Below the pieces are notes generated by a model that was not told the DNA's origin, did not search any database, and was given only the letters and a program-made list of their open reading frames with translations. From positions 97,905-161,904 of the forward strand of contig JAIELH010000011.1 in NCBI GenBank assembly GCA_019753125.1: 64,000 nt of DNA. Direction: 5' to 3'. Positions 37,664 through 45,928 of the stretch are shown piece after piece; the first letter of the stretch is position 1; every line of letters begins with the position of its first letter. The DNA is from Gallionellaceae bacterium. Its GTDB lineage: Bacteria; Pseudomonadota; Gammaproteobacteria; Burkholderiales; Gallionellaceae. A program made the translations under genes and the position numbers.

Positions 37664-39428
37664 GCTGGTACTCCTGTTCTTTTTGGAGGGCGAATTCTAG
37701 CAGAGCGGAAAAGCGTGCGGGGTCTTTCTCTGCCAATCCGGCCATTTGCTGGCGCGTTGCGGCGAAATCCCCCGGATATGACCAGATAGCCTGCTCCATT
37801 ACGGCCCTTGCCTGCTCCATCTGGCCCGATTGCGCCAGCAACAATGCCTGGCGATAGGTGACCGCCGCTATCGGCATGAGGTGCATGACGCGGTTGTTCA
37901 GCCCCAATTTTTCATTGAGGTGCTCATCGCTTATTTCAATCAGCGAGCTGATAAGCAACTCGACATAAGGCGACAGCAACGATTCGCCATGCATCGCAGC
38001 CAAGCTGTCGCGCGTGCGTTCAAATGCGGCACGATCGGCTGCAAAATCAGCACTCGCCCTCCATGCCTGCTCCATCTGCCGGTAGCCGCCGCGTAACTGC
38101 ACCAGTGTCACCAAACCCAACAGCAGGATAGCCGCCACAAACACGCGTCCGGCGTTGCGCAATTCCAGGCGATAGCGGGTTTCGTCCAGCGCACCCAGCA
38201 GAAGCGCCGCGATTGCCAGAAAATAGGTGTACCACAGCGGATATTCAAGCAAGCTGTGGATGGCCAGCACCCCCAATGCCGCATAACCCCACCAATGAGC
38301 CGCATCGAGCGGGGCGCGGCGCACGCCGTACAGCCAGACACCCAGCGGAGCTAATAACACCAGCAAACCGGCCATGCCCGCTTCGGCGGCCAGATGAAAA
38401 ATCAGGTTGTGCGCATTGTTGTACAAACCGGCAACATTGCTCTGAAACAACACAGGTTGCAATTGGAAATGCTGCCAGGCAAATTGCCCGAAACCGGCGC
38501 CCAGCCATGGCGATCGCATGAATATCAGCAACGACTCACGCAACAGATGCAAGCGTATGCTACTTGTGGAAGCCTCGTTGCCAAACAGCCGCTGTACCGT
38601 GTCGATGCTGCTGTCTGCGGCGCCCATGAATGGCAACTGCACGATCAGGTGCATCACGCCAAACCCGGCAATCAGCAACAGGCTATAGCGCAGCAACGCG
38701 CGTTGCCCGGCATCACGCCGCCACCACCACCATCCCAGCCCGCTCATCATCATCAGGTACAACCAGGTGCTGCGCGAGCCGCTCAGCGTCATCACGAACA
38801 GCAGCGGCAGGGCCAGCAGCGCCACATAGCCGGCTTTCAATTTGCGCTGTTGATACAACAGTCCGAGCGAAACCAGCCCCAGTGCGGTGTAATTCGCGAA
38901 ATGGTTGGGTTGCGCAAGATTACCGAACATGCTGGAGGAGACCTTGATCACCACGACCGAATCGAGGGGGGTATGCCAGCGATAATGTTGCAACACGCCG
39001 ATCAAGGCGCTCAATTCTGCCCCGACCAGCAGGAAAATCGCCAGTACCAACGCCAGCCTTTCGAGGCCAAATTGCTCGCGCAAACGCGCGCCAAGCAGCA
39101 TCAGCAATGCCGCAAACATCAAATATAAAGAGTACAGCAGCGCCTGGTTGAAATAGATGATCTTGCCCAAGTTCCATTGCAGCAAGATCAGCGCAATCAG
39201 CGCGACCGGCAATTGCGCGATGCGCGGGACTTGCGGCTGGCGCCAGTAATCGCGGGTGGCCAGCAAGCTCAGCGCCAGCACCCCCAGGAATCCGCTCCAC
39301 CATTCCTGGTAGAAGGTAGTCAACGGATACTGATGGCTATAGTGCAAAAAAGGGAAAACCCACATCAACCCGACCATGGCCAGGCTGATGTGGTTAAAGC
39401 GTAAAAATTGAAGCAGATTTTTCAGCAA
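37644..39428 (-). CDS. O-antigen ligase / PglL-type O-oligosaccharyltransferase
   Basis: 594 residues, about 12 membrane helices, with the Wzy_C region around 280-420 and the periplasmic-loop segment LLRESLLIFMRSPWLGAGFGQFAWQ plus YNNAHNLIFHLAAEAG, the H-x-x-x-x-x-x-x-x-E type loop of PglL/WaaL. A soluble C-terminal domain of about 150 residues matches the PglL_A / polymerase C-terminal type. It transfers lipid-linked glycan to protein (pilin) or lipid A. Start overlaps the DUF2892 gene by seven bases. Confidence 0.87.
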   Translation of the reverse strand: MLKNLLQFLRFNHISLAMVGLMWVFPFLHYSHQYPLTTFYQEWWSGFLGVLALSLLATRDYWRQPQVPRIAQLPVALIALILLQWNLGKIIYFNQALLYSLYLMFAALLMLLGARLREQFGLERLALVLAIFLLVGAELSALIGVLQHYRWHTPLDSVVVIKVSSSMFGNLAQPNHFANYTALGLVSLGLLYQQRKLKAGYVALLALPLLFVMTLSGSRSTWLYLMMMSGLGWWWWRRDAGQRALLRYSLLLIAGFGVMHLIVQLPFMGAADSSIDTVQRLFGNEASTSSIRLHLLRESLLIFMRSPWLGAGFGQFAWQHFQLQPVLFQSNVAGLYNNAHNLIFHLAAEAGMAGLLVLLAPLGVWLYGVRRAPLDAAHWWGYAALGVLAIHSLLEYPLWYTYFLAIAALLLGALDETRYRLELRNAGRVFVAAILLLGLVTLVQLRGGYRQMEQAWRASADFAADRAAFERTRDSLAAMHGESLLSPYVELLISSLIEISDEHLNEKLGLNNRVMHLMPIAAVTYRQALLLAQSGQMEQARAVMEQAIWSYPGDFAATRQQMAGLAEKDPARFSALLEFALQKEQEYQRAVHHH

Positions 39429-39634
39429 GAACCACTCTTGACGCCGAATTTTGCCAAGATGTTAGTCAACGGGCAGAAATTGGTGAAGCCGCTCTGAAAC
39501 AGGTTCAGGCCGACGAAGGTGGTGAGCCACAAGAAATTCTTGCTCACAAATAACGGGCTGGCCTCTACCCCCAGCGATAGCGACAGCAGGATAAAACTAC
39601 CGGCAACAATACGGACAATGCGCTCTGCGTTCAT
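39422..39634 (-). CDS. DUF2892 (YgaP-like) inner membrane protein
   Basis: 70 residues with two membrane helices and the motif FTNFCPLTNILAKFGV, diagnostic of DUF2892, the membrane domain fused to rhodanese in E. coli YgaP. It lies 29 bases after the RND pump. In other bacteria DUF2892 proteins sit in sulfide-responsive operons controlled by BigR/YgaV-type regulators, which fits the neighbouring SQR and ArsR protein. Confidence 0.9.
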   Translation of the reverse strand: MNAERIVRIVAGSFILLSLSLGVEASPLFVSKNFLWLTTFVGLNLFQSGFTNFCPLTNILAKFGVKSGSC

Positions 39635-39663
39635 AAGGCTCTCCTAAAATGATGATGCGAAGT

Positions 39664-42600
39664 TTACTGAAATTTTTTGTACAAAGTTGCGTAATACAGC
39701 ACCGGAATCACCACCAGTGTAAGCAACGTGGAGATGAAGATGCCGAATATCAAGGAAATCGCCAAGCCGTTGAAAATCGGATCATCCAGGATAAACAGCG
39801 CGCCCAGCATCGCGGCCAGCCCGGTCAGGATGATCGGCTTGGCACGCGCGCCGGCGGCGGCAATCACCGCTTGACCAGGATCTGCCCCCTCGTGCAATTG
39901 CAGGTTGACGAAGTCCACCAGCAAGATTGAATTGCGCACGATGATGCCGGCCAGCGCGATCATGCCGATCATCGAAGTCGCGGTGTACTGTGCGCCGAGC
40001 AGCGCGTGGCCGGGCATCACGCCGATGATCGTGAGCGGGATCGGCGCCATGATGACCAGCGGCACCAGATACGACTTGAACTGCGCCACCACCAGCAGGT
40101 AAATCAGGATCAGCCCCACGCCGTAGGCAATGCCCATGTCGCGGAAGGTCTCGAACGTCACCTGCCATTCGCCGTCCCATTTCAGCGCGTAGCCTGCATA
40201 AGGGTTGCCGGGCTGTTTGAAGAAATAGCTGTCCAGCATGCCGCCTTGCTCCAGCGCCATACCGCCCACTTTGCCGTTGATGCCGAACATACCGTATAGC
40301 GGGCTGTCCAGCTTGCCCGCCATGTCGCCAAACACATACACCACCGGCAGCAAATCCTTGTGATGGATCGGATAATCACGCGGCACCTGAACCGCCTGCA
40401 CCACCTCGGAAAGCGGCACCAATACGCCGTCACGGGCACGCACCTTGAGCTTGAGCACCTCATCGATCCGGCTGCGCCGTTCGGCGGGCAGGCCGATGCG
40501 CAGCGGCGGCGCATATTTCGCATTGATATCATGAACAGATGCGACATCCTGTCCGGATAACGCCACGCTGACCGCATCCACAATATCGCGTGGCGCGACG
40601 CCCAGCAATGCAGCCTTGCTCTGCAACACATGCAATTGCAGCTTGGGTGCGGATTCCGTGACGGTGTCGTCGATGCCGACGATGCCGTCAGTCTTGCCGA
40701 ACTGCTCGCGCACCTTGCCGGCCACCTGGCGCACCCCCTCATAGTCAGGCCCGTATATTTCCGCAACGATCGGCGCCATCACCGGCGGGCCGGGCGGCAC
40801 TTCGACGATCTTCACTTTCGCCCCACGCGCCCGGGCAATTTTCTGAATCGGTTCCAGCACCACAGTGGCGATCTGATGGCTGCTGCGATTGCGGTGATGT
40901 TTGTCGCGCAAGTTGACCTGGATGTCGCCCTGCTCGGCGGCGCTGCGCAGATAATATTGGCGCACCAGGCCATTGAAGTTGATCGGCGATGCAGCGCCCG
41001 CATAGGCTTGGTAATCGGTCACTTCCGGCACGGTCGCCAGATAGCCGCCGATCTCGTGCAGCACCGCACTGGTTTCTTCAAGCGCTGTGCCGCTGGGCAT
41101 ATCCACAACAACCTGAAATTCCGACTTGTTGTCGAATGGCAGCATTTTCAGGATCACCAGTTTTACCACACCCAGCGATACCGCCAGCAACAGCGCGGCA
41201 AAAATGCCGAGCCACAGCTTGCGGCGCGCCGGCTTGCCCTGCACGCCATTCAGGAACGGGCTTAAACGTTTATCGAAGAAGCTGTGAATTGCGGTGTCGC
41301 GCTCCTCTCCTTGCGCTGCATCAGCAGGAGCGGCGTGATGTGTGCCGGAAAAACGCAGCACCAGCCACGGTGTAATGACGAACGCCACCGCCAGCGAAAT
41401 CAGCATGCCCATGCTGGCATTGATCGGAATCGGGCTCATGTACGGCCCCATCAATCCGCTGACAAATGCCATCGGCAACAGCGCGGCAATTACGGTAAAC
41501 GTGGCAAGGATCGTTGGGCTGCCGACTTCGTCTACCGCCTCCGGAATGATTTCCGCCAGTGATTGTTGCGGCGCCAGGGTGCGCCTGCGATGAATATTCT
41601 CCACGACAACGATTGCATCATCGACCAGGATGCCGATCGAAAAAATCAACGCGAACAGTGATACGCGATTCAGCGTGAAACCCCACGCCCAGGAAGCGAA
41701 CAGGGTCGCGGACAATGTCAGCAATACCGCGATGCCGACCACCAACGCTTCGCGCCGCCCCATCGCAAACCATACCAGCGCAACGACGGCGAACGTGGCG
41801 AACAGCAACTTCTGGATCAGCTTCATCGCCTTGTCGTTGGCGGTTTCACCATAGTTGCGCGTCGTGCTGACCTGCACATCGGATGGAATCACGCTACCCT
41901 TCAGCTCGGCCACACGCGCCAGCAATTTGTCGGCGACCTCCACCGCGTTTGCGCCGGGTTTCTTGGTGACTGCCACCGTGACGGCGTTGAATTCGCCTTT
42001 GGCCTTGATGTGCTTGTCTTCCGCCGCCGGGCCCGTGCCCAGCCATACATAGCTGCCCGGCTGATCGGCGCCCTCCTGCACTTCGGCGATATCGCGCAAG
42101 AATACCGGCCTGCCGTTCGATACACCGATCACCAGTTGTCTCACTTCATTCGCATCGCCCAGAAAGCTGCCGGTTTGCACCAGCACTTCGCGGTTGTTCT
42201 GCACCAATGCCCCGGCACGCTGCGATACATTGGCGGACTGTAGCGTGCTGCGCACATCCTGCATCGTGAGCTGATAGGCATTCAGGCTTTCCGGGTTCAG
42301 CAGCACACGCACCATGCGCTGTGTCGCTCCCAGCGTATGCACTTCGCGCGTACCCGGAACACGCTTCAGCTCCGCCTCGATGGCGTGCGCCACCTGGGTC
42401 AGTTCGATACCGCTGCCCGGCGCCTGTTCGCGCCACAAAGTCAGCGCAACAATCGGCACATCATCGATACCCTTGGCCTTGATAATCGGTTGCGCAACGC
42501 CCAGCGTGGCCGGCAACCAGTCTGAGTTGGCATTGACAACGTCATGGAGCTTGACCAGCGAGGCGATGTGATCTTCGCCCACCTTGAACTGCACCGTGAT

Positions 42601-42879
42601 GATCGCCATGCCGGGCTGCGCCACCGAATACACATGATCCACACCGGCAATTTGCGACAGCACCTGCTCGGCGGGAGTCGCCACAGTTTGTGCGACATCC
42701 CTGGACGACGCCCCCGGATAGGCGATCAGCACGTTCGCCATCGTCACGCTGATCTGCGGCTCCTCCTCGCGCGGCGTTACCGCGACCGCAAACAGCCCCA
42801 GCAGCACGGCAATCAATGCCAGCAGCGGCGTCATCTGCGAATGCAGGAAGTACTTGGCGATGCGCCCTGAAATGCCCAT
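39664..42879 (-). CDS. RND efflux permease (AcrB/MdtB superfamily)
   Basis: 1071 residues, full RND length with twelve membrane helices and two large periplasmic loops. Helix 4 carries FSIGILVDDAIVVVENIHRR with the paired Asp residues of proton relay. The N-terminus SQMTPLLALIAVLLGLFAVAVTPREEEPQISV resembles the MdtB/heavy-metal-type group. ATG 42879 (GGAGG just upstream) is preferred to a GTG at 42918. It shares an operon with its adaptor and an SQR; no outer-membrane channel gene is nearby, so it must borrow one. The substrate is unknown. Confidence 0.93.
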   Translation of the reverse strand: MGISGRIAKYFLHSQMTPLLALIAVLLGLFAVAVTPREEEPQISVTMANVLIAYPGASSRDVAQTVATPAEQVLSQIAGVDHVYSVAQPGMAIITVQFKVGEDHIASLVKLHDVVNANSDWLPATLGVAQPIIKAKGIDDVPIVALTLWREQAPGSGIELTQVAHAIEAELKRVPGTREVHTLGATQRMVRVLLNPESLNAYQLTMQDVRSTLQSANVSQRAGALVQNNREVLVQTGSFLGDANEVRQLVIGVSNGRPVFLRDIAEVQEGADQPGSYVWLGTGPAAEDKHIKAKGEFNAVTVAVTKKPGANAVEVADKLLARVAELKGSVIPSDVQVSTTRNYGETANDKAMKLIQKLLFATFAVVALVWFAMGRREALVVGIAVLLTLSATLFASWAWGFTLNRVSLFALIFSIGILVDDAIVVVENIHRRRTLAPQQSLAEIIPEAVDEVGSPTILATFTVIAALLPMAFVSGLMGPYMSPIPINASMGMLISLAVAFVITPWLVLRFSGTHHAAPADAAQGEERDTAIHSFFDKRLSPFLNGVQGKPARRKLWLGIFAALLLAVSLGVVKLVILKMLPFDNKSEFQVVVDMPSGTALEETSAVLHEIGGYLATVPEVTDYQAYAGAASPINFNGLVRQYYLRSAAEQGDIQVNLRDKHHRNRSSHQIATVVLEPIQKIARARGAKVKIVEVPPGPPVMAPIVAEIYGPDYEGVRQVAGKVREQFGKTDGIVGIDDTVTESAPKLQLHVLQSKAALLGVAPRDIVDAVSVALSGQDVASVHDINAKYAPPLRIGLPAERRSRIDEVLKLKVRARDGVLVPLSEVVQAVQVPRDYPIHHKDLLPVVYVFGDMAGKLDSPLYGMFGINGKVGGMALEQGGMLDSYFFKQPGNPYAGYALKWDGEWQVTFETFRDMGIAYGVGLILIYLLVVAQFKSYLVPLVIMAPIPLTIIGVMPGHALLGAQYTATSMIGMIALAGIIVRNSILLVDFVNLQLHEGADPGQAVIAAAGARAKPIILTGLAAMLGALFILDDPIFNGLAISLIFGIFISTLLTLVVIPVLYYATLYKKFQ

Positions 42880-42961
42880 GTTCCTCCGAATCTCCGCCGG
42901 GCGCATAAAGCACACCACGGCAGGTAAAACGCAACTTGCAGTTCCGGCGCCGCGAGGCGGC

Positions 42962-44233
42962 CTATTTCAACTTATCAACGCCTATTGCTTTCATCACAAC
43001 CTCTTCATAGATAGGCTCGCACGAGCCTTTCTTCAGCTTGCGGATGAAATATTTTTCGAATGCAACCTTGGCAAAATGAACCCACTTGCCCTCCGAAAAC
43101 CAGTTCACGTTACGCGGCGGTATTTGCGGTATCGCCACAAACGCGATGCCGCTATCCCCGAAATCGGCAAGGCAGACCGCATTCCAGGTCGCCTTGCTGG
43201 TCGGCGCGAGGCCGTTCAGCTCGGCGTAAATGTTATGCGCTGTCGCGGTCACCATCGACTCGATCATGTAACCGGTCTTGGGCGTACCGATCGGCACCGG
43301 GGTTTTTTCGACCGGCGGTATTGCGACACACACCCCGACCGAATAAATGTTTTTGTATTTCGGGTTGCGCTGGTGTTCGTCTATCAGGATGAAACCACGC
43401 GGATTGGTCAAACCTTCGATGCCGAATACCGCATCGACTCCTTTGAAGGCAGGCAGCATCATGCTGTAGGCAAACGGCAACTCGTGGGTGGTTTTTTCCT
43501 TGCCCATGTCGTCAAATTCCGTAACGAACATTTTGCCCGCCTCGATTTTGGTGACTTTGGCATTGCATATCCATTTGATATGGCGTTCGCGCATCGCGGA
43601 TTCGAGCATCCCTTTCGAATCGCCCACCCCGCCCAACCCGAGGTGCCCGATATAGGGCTCCGAGGTCACAAAAGTCATCGGCACCCGGTCACGTATTTTG
43701 CGGCGGCGCAAATCGGTTTCCATGATGAAGGCATACTCGTAGGCCGGGCCAAAACACGATGCGCCCTGCACCGCTCCCACCACGATCGGCCCCGGGTTTT
43801 GGACAAAGCTCTCCCACGCATCCTGTGATTTCATCGCATGATCGACGTGACAAATTGACTGGGTATATCCGCCATGCGGGCCTAGCCCCTCTATTTCGTC
43901 AAAAGCCAGTTTGGGGCCGGTGGCAATCACCAGAAAATCATAATCAACCGACTGCCCGTCATTCAGTTCGAGGCGGTTCTGCTCGGGATGCACGCGTTTC
44001 ACGCCGCCGGAAATGAAGACGATACCTTTCTTCTCCAGATAAGGGCGAATCGGAAACTCGATATCTCTACGATCGCGCCATTTCACGCCTACCCACGGAT
44101 TGGAGGGCACAAAGTGGAAATTCTCGCTCTCCGAGATCAGCGTTACCTTGTGGCCGTTGCCTATCTTCTCCTGCATTTCGTAGGCCAGCGGTGTCCCGCC
44201 AATGCCCGCACCCATGATTACGATATGTGCCAT
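42962..44233 (-). CDS. sqr: Sulfide:quinone oxidoreductase, type I
   Basis: 423 residues, FAD-dependent. The Rossmann motif is MGAGIGGTPLAYEM. All three catalytic cysteines are present: Cys128 (QSICHVDHA), Cys160 (GASCFGPAYEYA) and Cys354 (NAVCLADFG). The first two have the same numbering as in the Acidithiobacillus ferrooxidans enzyme, which it resembles along its length (recalled alignment). The C-terminal amphipathic FEKYFIRKLKKGSCEP binds the membrane. It oxidises sulfide to persulfide or sulfane sulfur and reduces quinone. GGAGG precedes ATG 44233. It is unusual for it to lie between an RND adaptor and pump. Confidence 0.93.
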   Translation of the reverse strand: MAHIVIMGAGIGGTPLAYEMQEKIGNGHKVTLISESENFHFVPSNPWVGVKWRDRRDIEFPIRPYLEKKGIVFISGGVKRVHPEQNRLELNDGQSVDYDFLVIATGPKLAFDEIEGLGPHGGYTQSICHVDHAMKSQDAWESFVQNPGPIVVGAVQGASCFGPAYEYAFIMETDLRRRKIRDRVPMTFVTSEPYIGHLGLGGVGDSKGMLESAMRERHIKWICNAKVTKIEAGKMFVTEFDDMGKEKTTHELPFAYSMMLPAFKGVDAVFGIEGLTNPRGFILIDEHQRNPKYKNIYSVGVCVAIPPVEKTPVPIGTPKTGYMIESMVTATAHNIYAELNGLAPTSKATWNAVCLADFGDSGIAFVAIPQIPPRNVNWFSEGKWVHFAKVAFEKYFIRKLKKGSCEPIYEEVVMKAIGVDKLK

Positions 44234-44262
44234 GATCAAGCCCTCCAGTAAGTTAACGAACG

Positions 44263-45285
44263 CTACTTCTGCACAACTCCCATTCCTGCCTTGACCGGAT
44301 CCAACGCCACTTTTTCGCCCGGATTCAACCCCGCCAGCACCTCAACATCGCCTTCCGCGACCGCTTCGCCGAGCCGCACCTGGCGCAACGTCATATCGCC
44401 TTTTTCGCCAGCCACATAGACCGCCACCACTTCGCTGCGGCGCAGCACGGCGCTTGCCGGAATGAGCAGCTTGCTGGCTTTCCCTGCCGGGAAATGCGCG
44501 CGCACAAACATGCCAGGGTAAATGCCTGTTTCGTTGGCCGGCAAATACACGCGCACTTGCGTGCTGTGAGTGCGCGCGTCGGCCAACGGTTGCACCGTGG
44601 CCGATGCCGCCTTGATCCGGCGGTTCAGCGAAGGCGCCTCGACAATCACCTCGGGACGGGCGCCGATATCCGCCAGCTTGTCTTGTGGCACGCTGACTAT
44701 CACGCGCATTCCGGCAGGGTCGAAACCGGTCATCAGCGGTTTGCCCGGCATCACCGTTTCACCGGTCTCTACATGCCGCGCCGCCACCACCCAACTGTAC
44801 GGTGCAATGACCGCCGCGTAGCCATGCGCAAGACCGGCCTGTTCGGCTCCGGCCTCGCTGGCCGCGACCTGCGCCAAAGATGCTTTGTAGTCAGCTTCCG
44901 CCTTGTCGAGCGCCGCCTGGCTGATGAATTTTTGCGCCGCCAGTTGCCGGGCGCGTTCATAAGCCGCCCTGGCATTCTGCATGTTGGCCTGCGCCTGCGA
45001 TACCTGCGCCCGGCTGCCCGCCAGCGCTTGCGCCGCCTCGCGCTCATCGATGCGCAACATTACCTGTCCCTTTTCGACGCGGTCGCCGGCATCAAACAGG
45101 ATTTCCTTGACCCGCCCGCTGATCTGCGCGGACACGGTAGACTGCCGCGTGGCCTCCACCAGGCCATCCGCGCTGTATGTCTGAGGCACTTCGCGATATT
45201 GGGCAACCGCGACGGACGGATCGCCGGCTGCCTGCACAGTTGGCGCACCCAGCAGGAGTAAACAGAAAATCCAGGAGTTCTTCAC
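44263..45285 (-). CDS. RND efflux periplasmic adaptor (HlyD/MFP family)
   Basis: 340 residues. A signal peptide (SWIFCLLLLGAPTVQAAG) is followed by a barrel-sandwich segment RVKEILFDAGDRVEKGQVMLRID, an alpha-hairpin (AQALAGSRAQVSQAQANMQNA) and a membrane-proximal domain ending LNPGEKVALDP. A GTG at 45285 (KNSWIFCLLLL) has GGAGG eight bases upstream and is chosen over ATG 45300, which has no ribosome binding site. It links the inner-membrane pump to an outer-membrane channel. Confidence 0.9.
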   Translation of the reverse strand: MKNSWIFCLLLLGAPTVQAAGDPSVAVAQYREVPQTYSADGLVEATRQSTVSAQISGRVKEILFDAGDRVEKGQVMLRIDEREAAQALAGSRAQVSQAQANMQNARAAYERARQLAAQKFISQAALDKAEADYKASLAQVAASEAGAEQAGLAHGYAAVIAPYSWVVAARHVETGETVMPGKPLMTGFDPAGMRVIVSVPQDKLADIGARPEVIVEAPSLNRRIKAASATVQPLADARTHSTQVRVYLPANETGIYPGMFVRAHFPAGKASKLLIPASAVLRRSEVVAVYVAGEKGDMTLRQVRLGEAVAEGDVEVLAGLNPGEKVALDPVKAGMGVVQK

Positions 45286-45311
45286 TGCACCCACCTCCAT
45301 CGGTTGCGTTC

Positions 45312-45327
45312 GTATATTAGAATATAC
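45312..45327. promoter_or_regulatory. Palindromic operator of the SQR-RND operon
   Basis: GTATATTAGAATATAC is a perfect 7-bp inverted repeat around two bases, of the AT-rich kind bound by ArsR-family repressors. It contains the -10 box of the operon promoter, so repressor binding would block polymerase. Confidence 0.7.
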
Positions 45328-45349
45328 TTATATTTCGGGTAAAAAACAA
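45321..45349 (-). promoter_or_regulatory. Sigma-70 promoter of the adaptor-SQR-pump operon
   Basis: On the minus strand TTGTTT (45344-45349), 17-base spacer, TATATT (45321-45326). It lies between the arsR stop and the adaptor start, so the pump operon can be transcribed separately from the repressor. Confidence 0.6.
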
Positions 45350-45351
45350 CC

Positions 45352-45654
45352 TTACGTACTGCAAAACACTTCACGCATCATGCCGACCAGCTTCAACGTG
45401 CGCAAATCGCCGATGCGGTAAAACACCCGGTTTGCATGCTTGCGCGTCGCCAACACCCCCTTGTCGCGCAATATTGCCAGATGCTGCGAAATGTTGCTCT
45501 GCGACGTGCCGACCTGTTCCACGATGTCCTGCACGCTGATTTCCCGGTCGCCCAGCACACACAGGATTTTCAGGCGCAACGGATGCGCGATCGCCTTGAT
45601 CGCCTGCGCGGCCTGCCGAATATCCTGTTCCCTATCGATCAGTTTATTTCCCAT
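45352..45654 (-). CDS. ArsR-family repressor, candidate persulfide sensor (BigR/SqrR/YgaV-like)
   Basis: 100 residues, winged helix-turn-helix: HPLRLKILCVLGDREISV, recognition helix TSQSNISQHLAILRDKGVL and wing TRKHANRVFYRIGD. The only cysteines are Cys32 and Cys98, 66 residues apart, the same spacing as the thiol-switch cysteines of BigR and SqrR, which form a tetrasulfide bridge on reactive sulfur. There is no metal-site ELCVCDL motif, so an arsenic or cadmium role is unlikely. Target is probably the palindrome at 45312 and the SQR operon. An AAGGA site precedes the ATG; a MITE-like element begins 13 bases upstream of the start. Confidence 0.88.
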   Translation of the reverse strand: MGNKLIDREQDIRQAAQAIKAIAHPLRLKILCVLGDREISVQDIVEQVGTSQSNISQHLAILRDKGVLATRKHANRVFYRIGDLRTLKLVGMMREVFCST

Positions 45655-45666
45655 ATTGCTTCCTTG

Positions 45667-45843
45667 AACCCAGATAATCCATTAGGCGGTTCTTCGAGCC
45701 TACGCGAGTGCTGACGGGTGCTTTGCGGTCATTTTCGTCGCTTGCGCGTCGTCCATAGAACAACCATGAACTCCTTCCAAGCGCCAAAACTGCCTCACAA
45801 ACCGCCTCGTCATCATCTCGCGTCCTAATGGATTATCTGGGTT
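45667..45843. mobile_element. MITE-like element, 177 bp
   Basis: Perfect 20-bp terminal inverted repeats, AACCCAGATAATCCATTAGG (45667-45686) and its complement (45824-45843), flank 137 bases without a gene. A 51-bp part of the left end recurs at 50187-50237 with two mismatches, proving dispersal. It fills most of the space between arsR and gpmI. Confidence 0.85.
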
Positions 45844-45928
45844 GAATTACCACGCCTGCCCGCCAGACGATGCGAATCCGGCGTAAAATACACCGCCCTA
45901 TATCATCATCCGCTTATATTCTACATCA

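Noticed and set aside
45352..45654. ArsR-family protein as an arsenic or cadmium sensor
   Set aside because: The metal-binding CVC motif of the third helix is absent and no arsenic genes are near.
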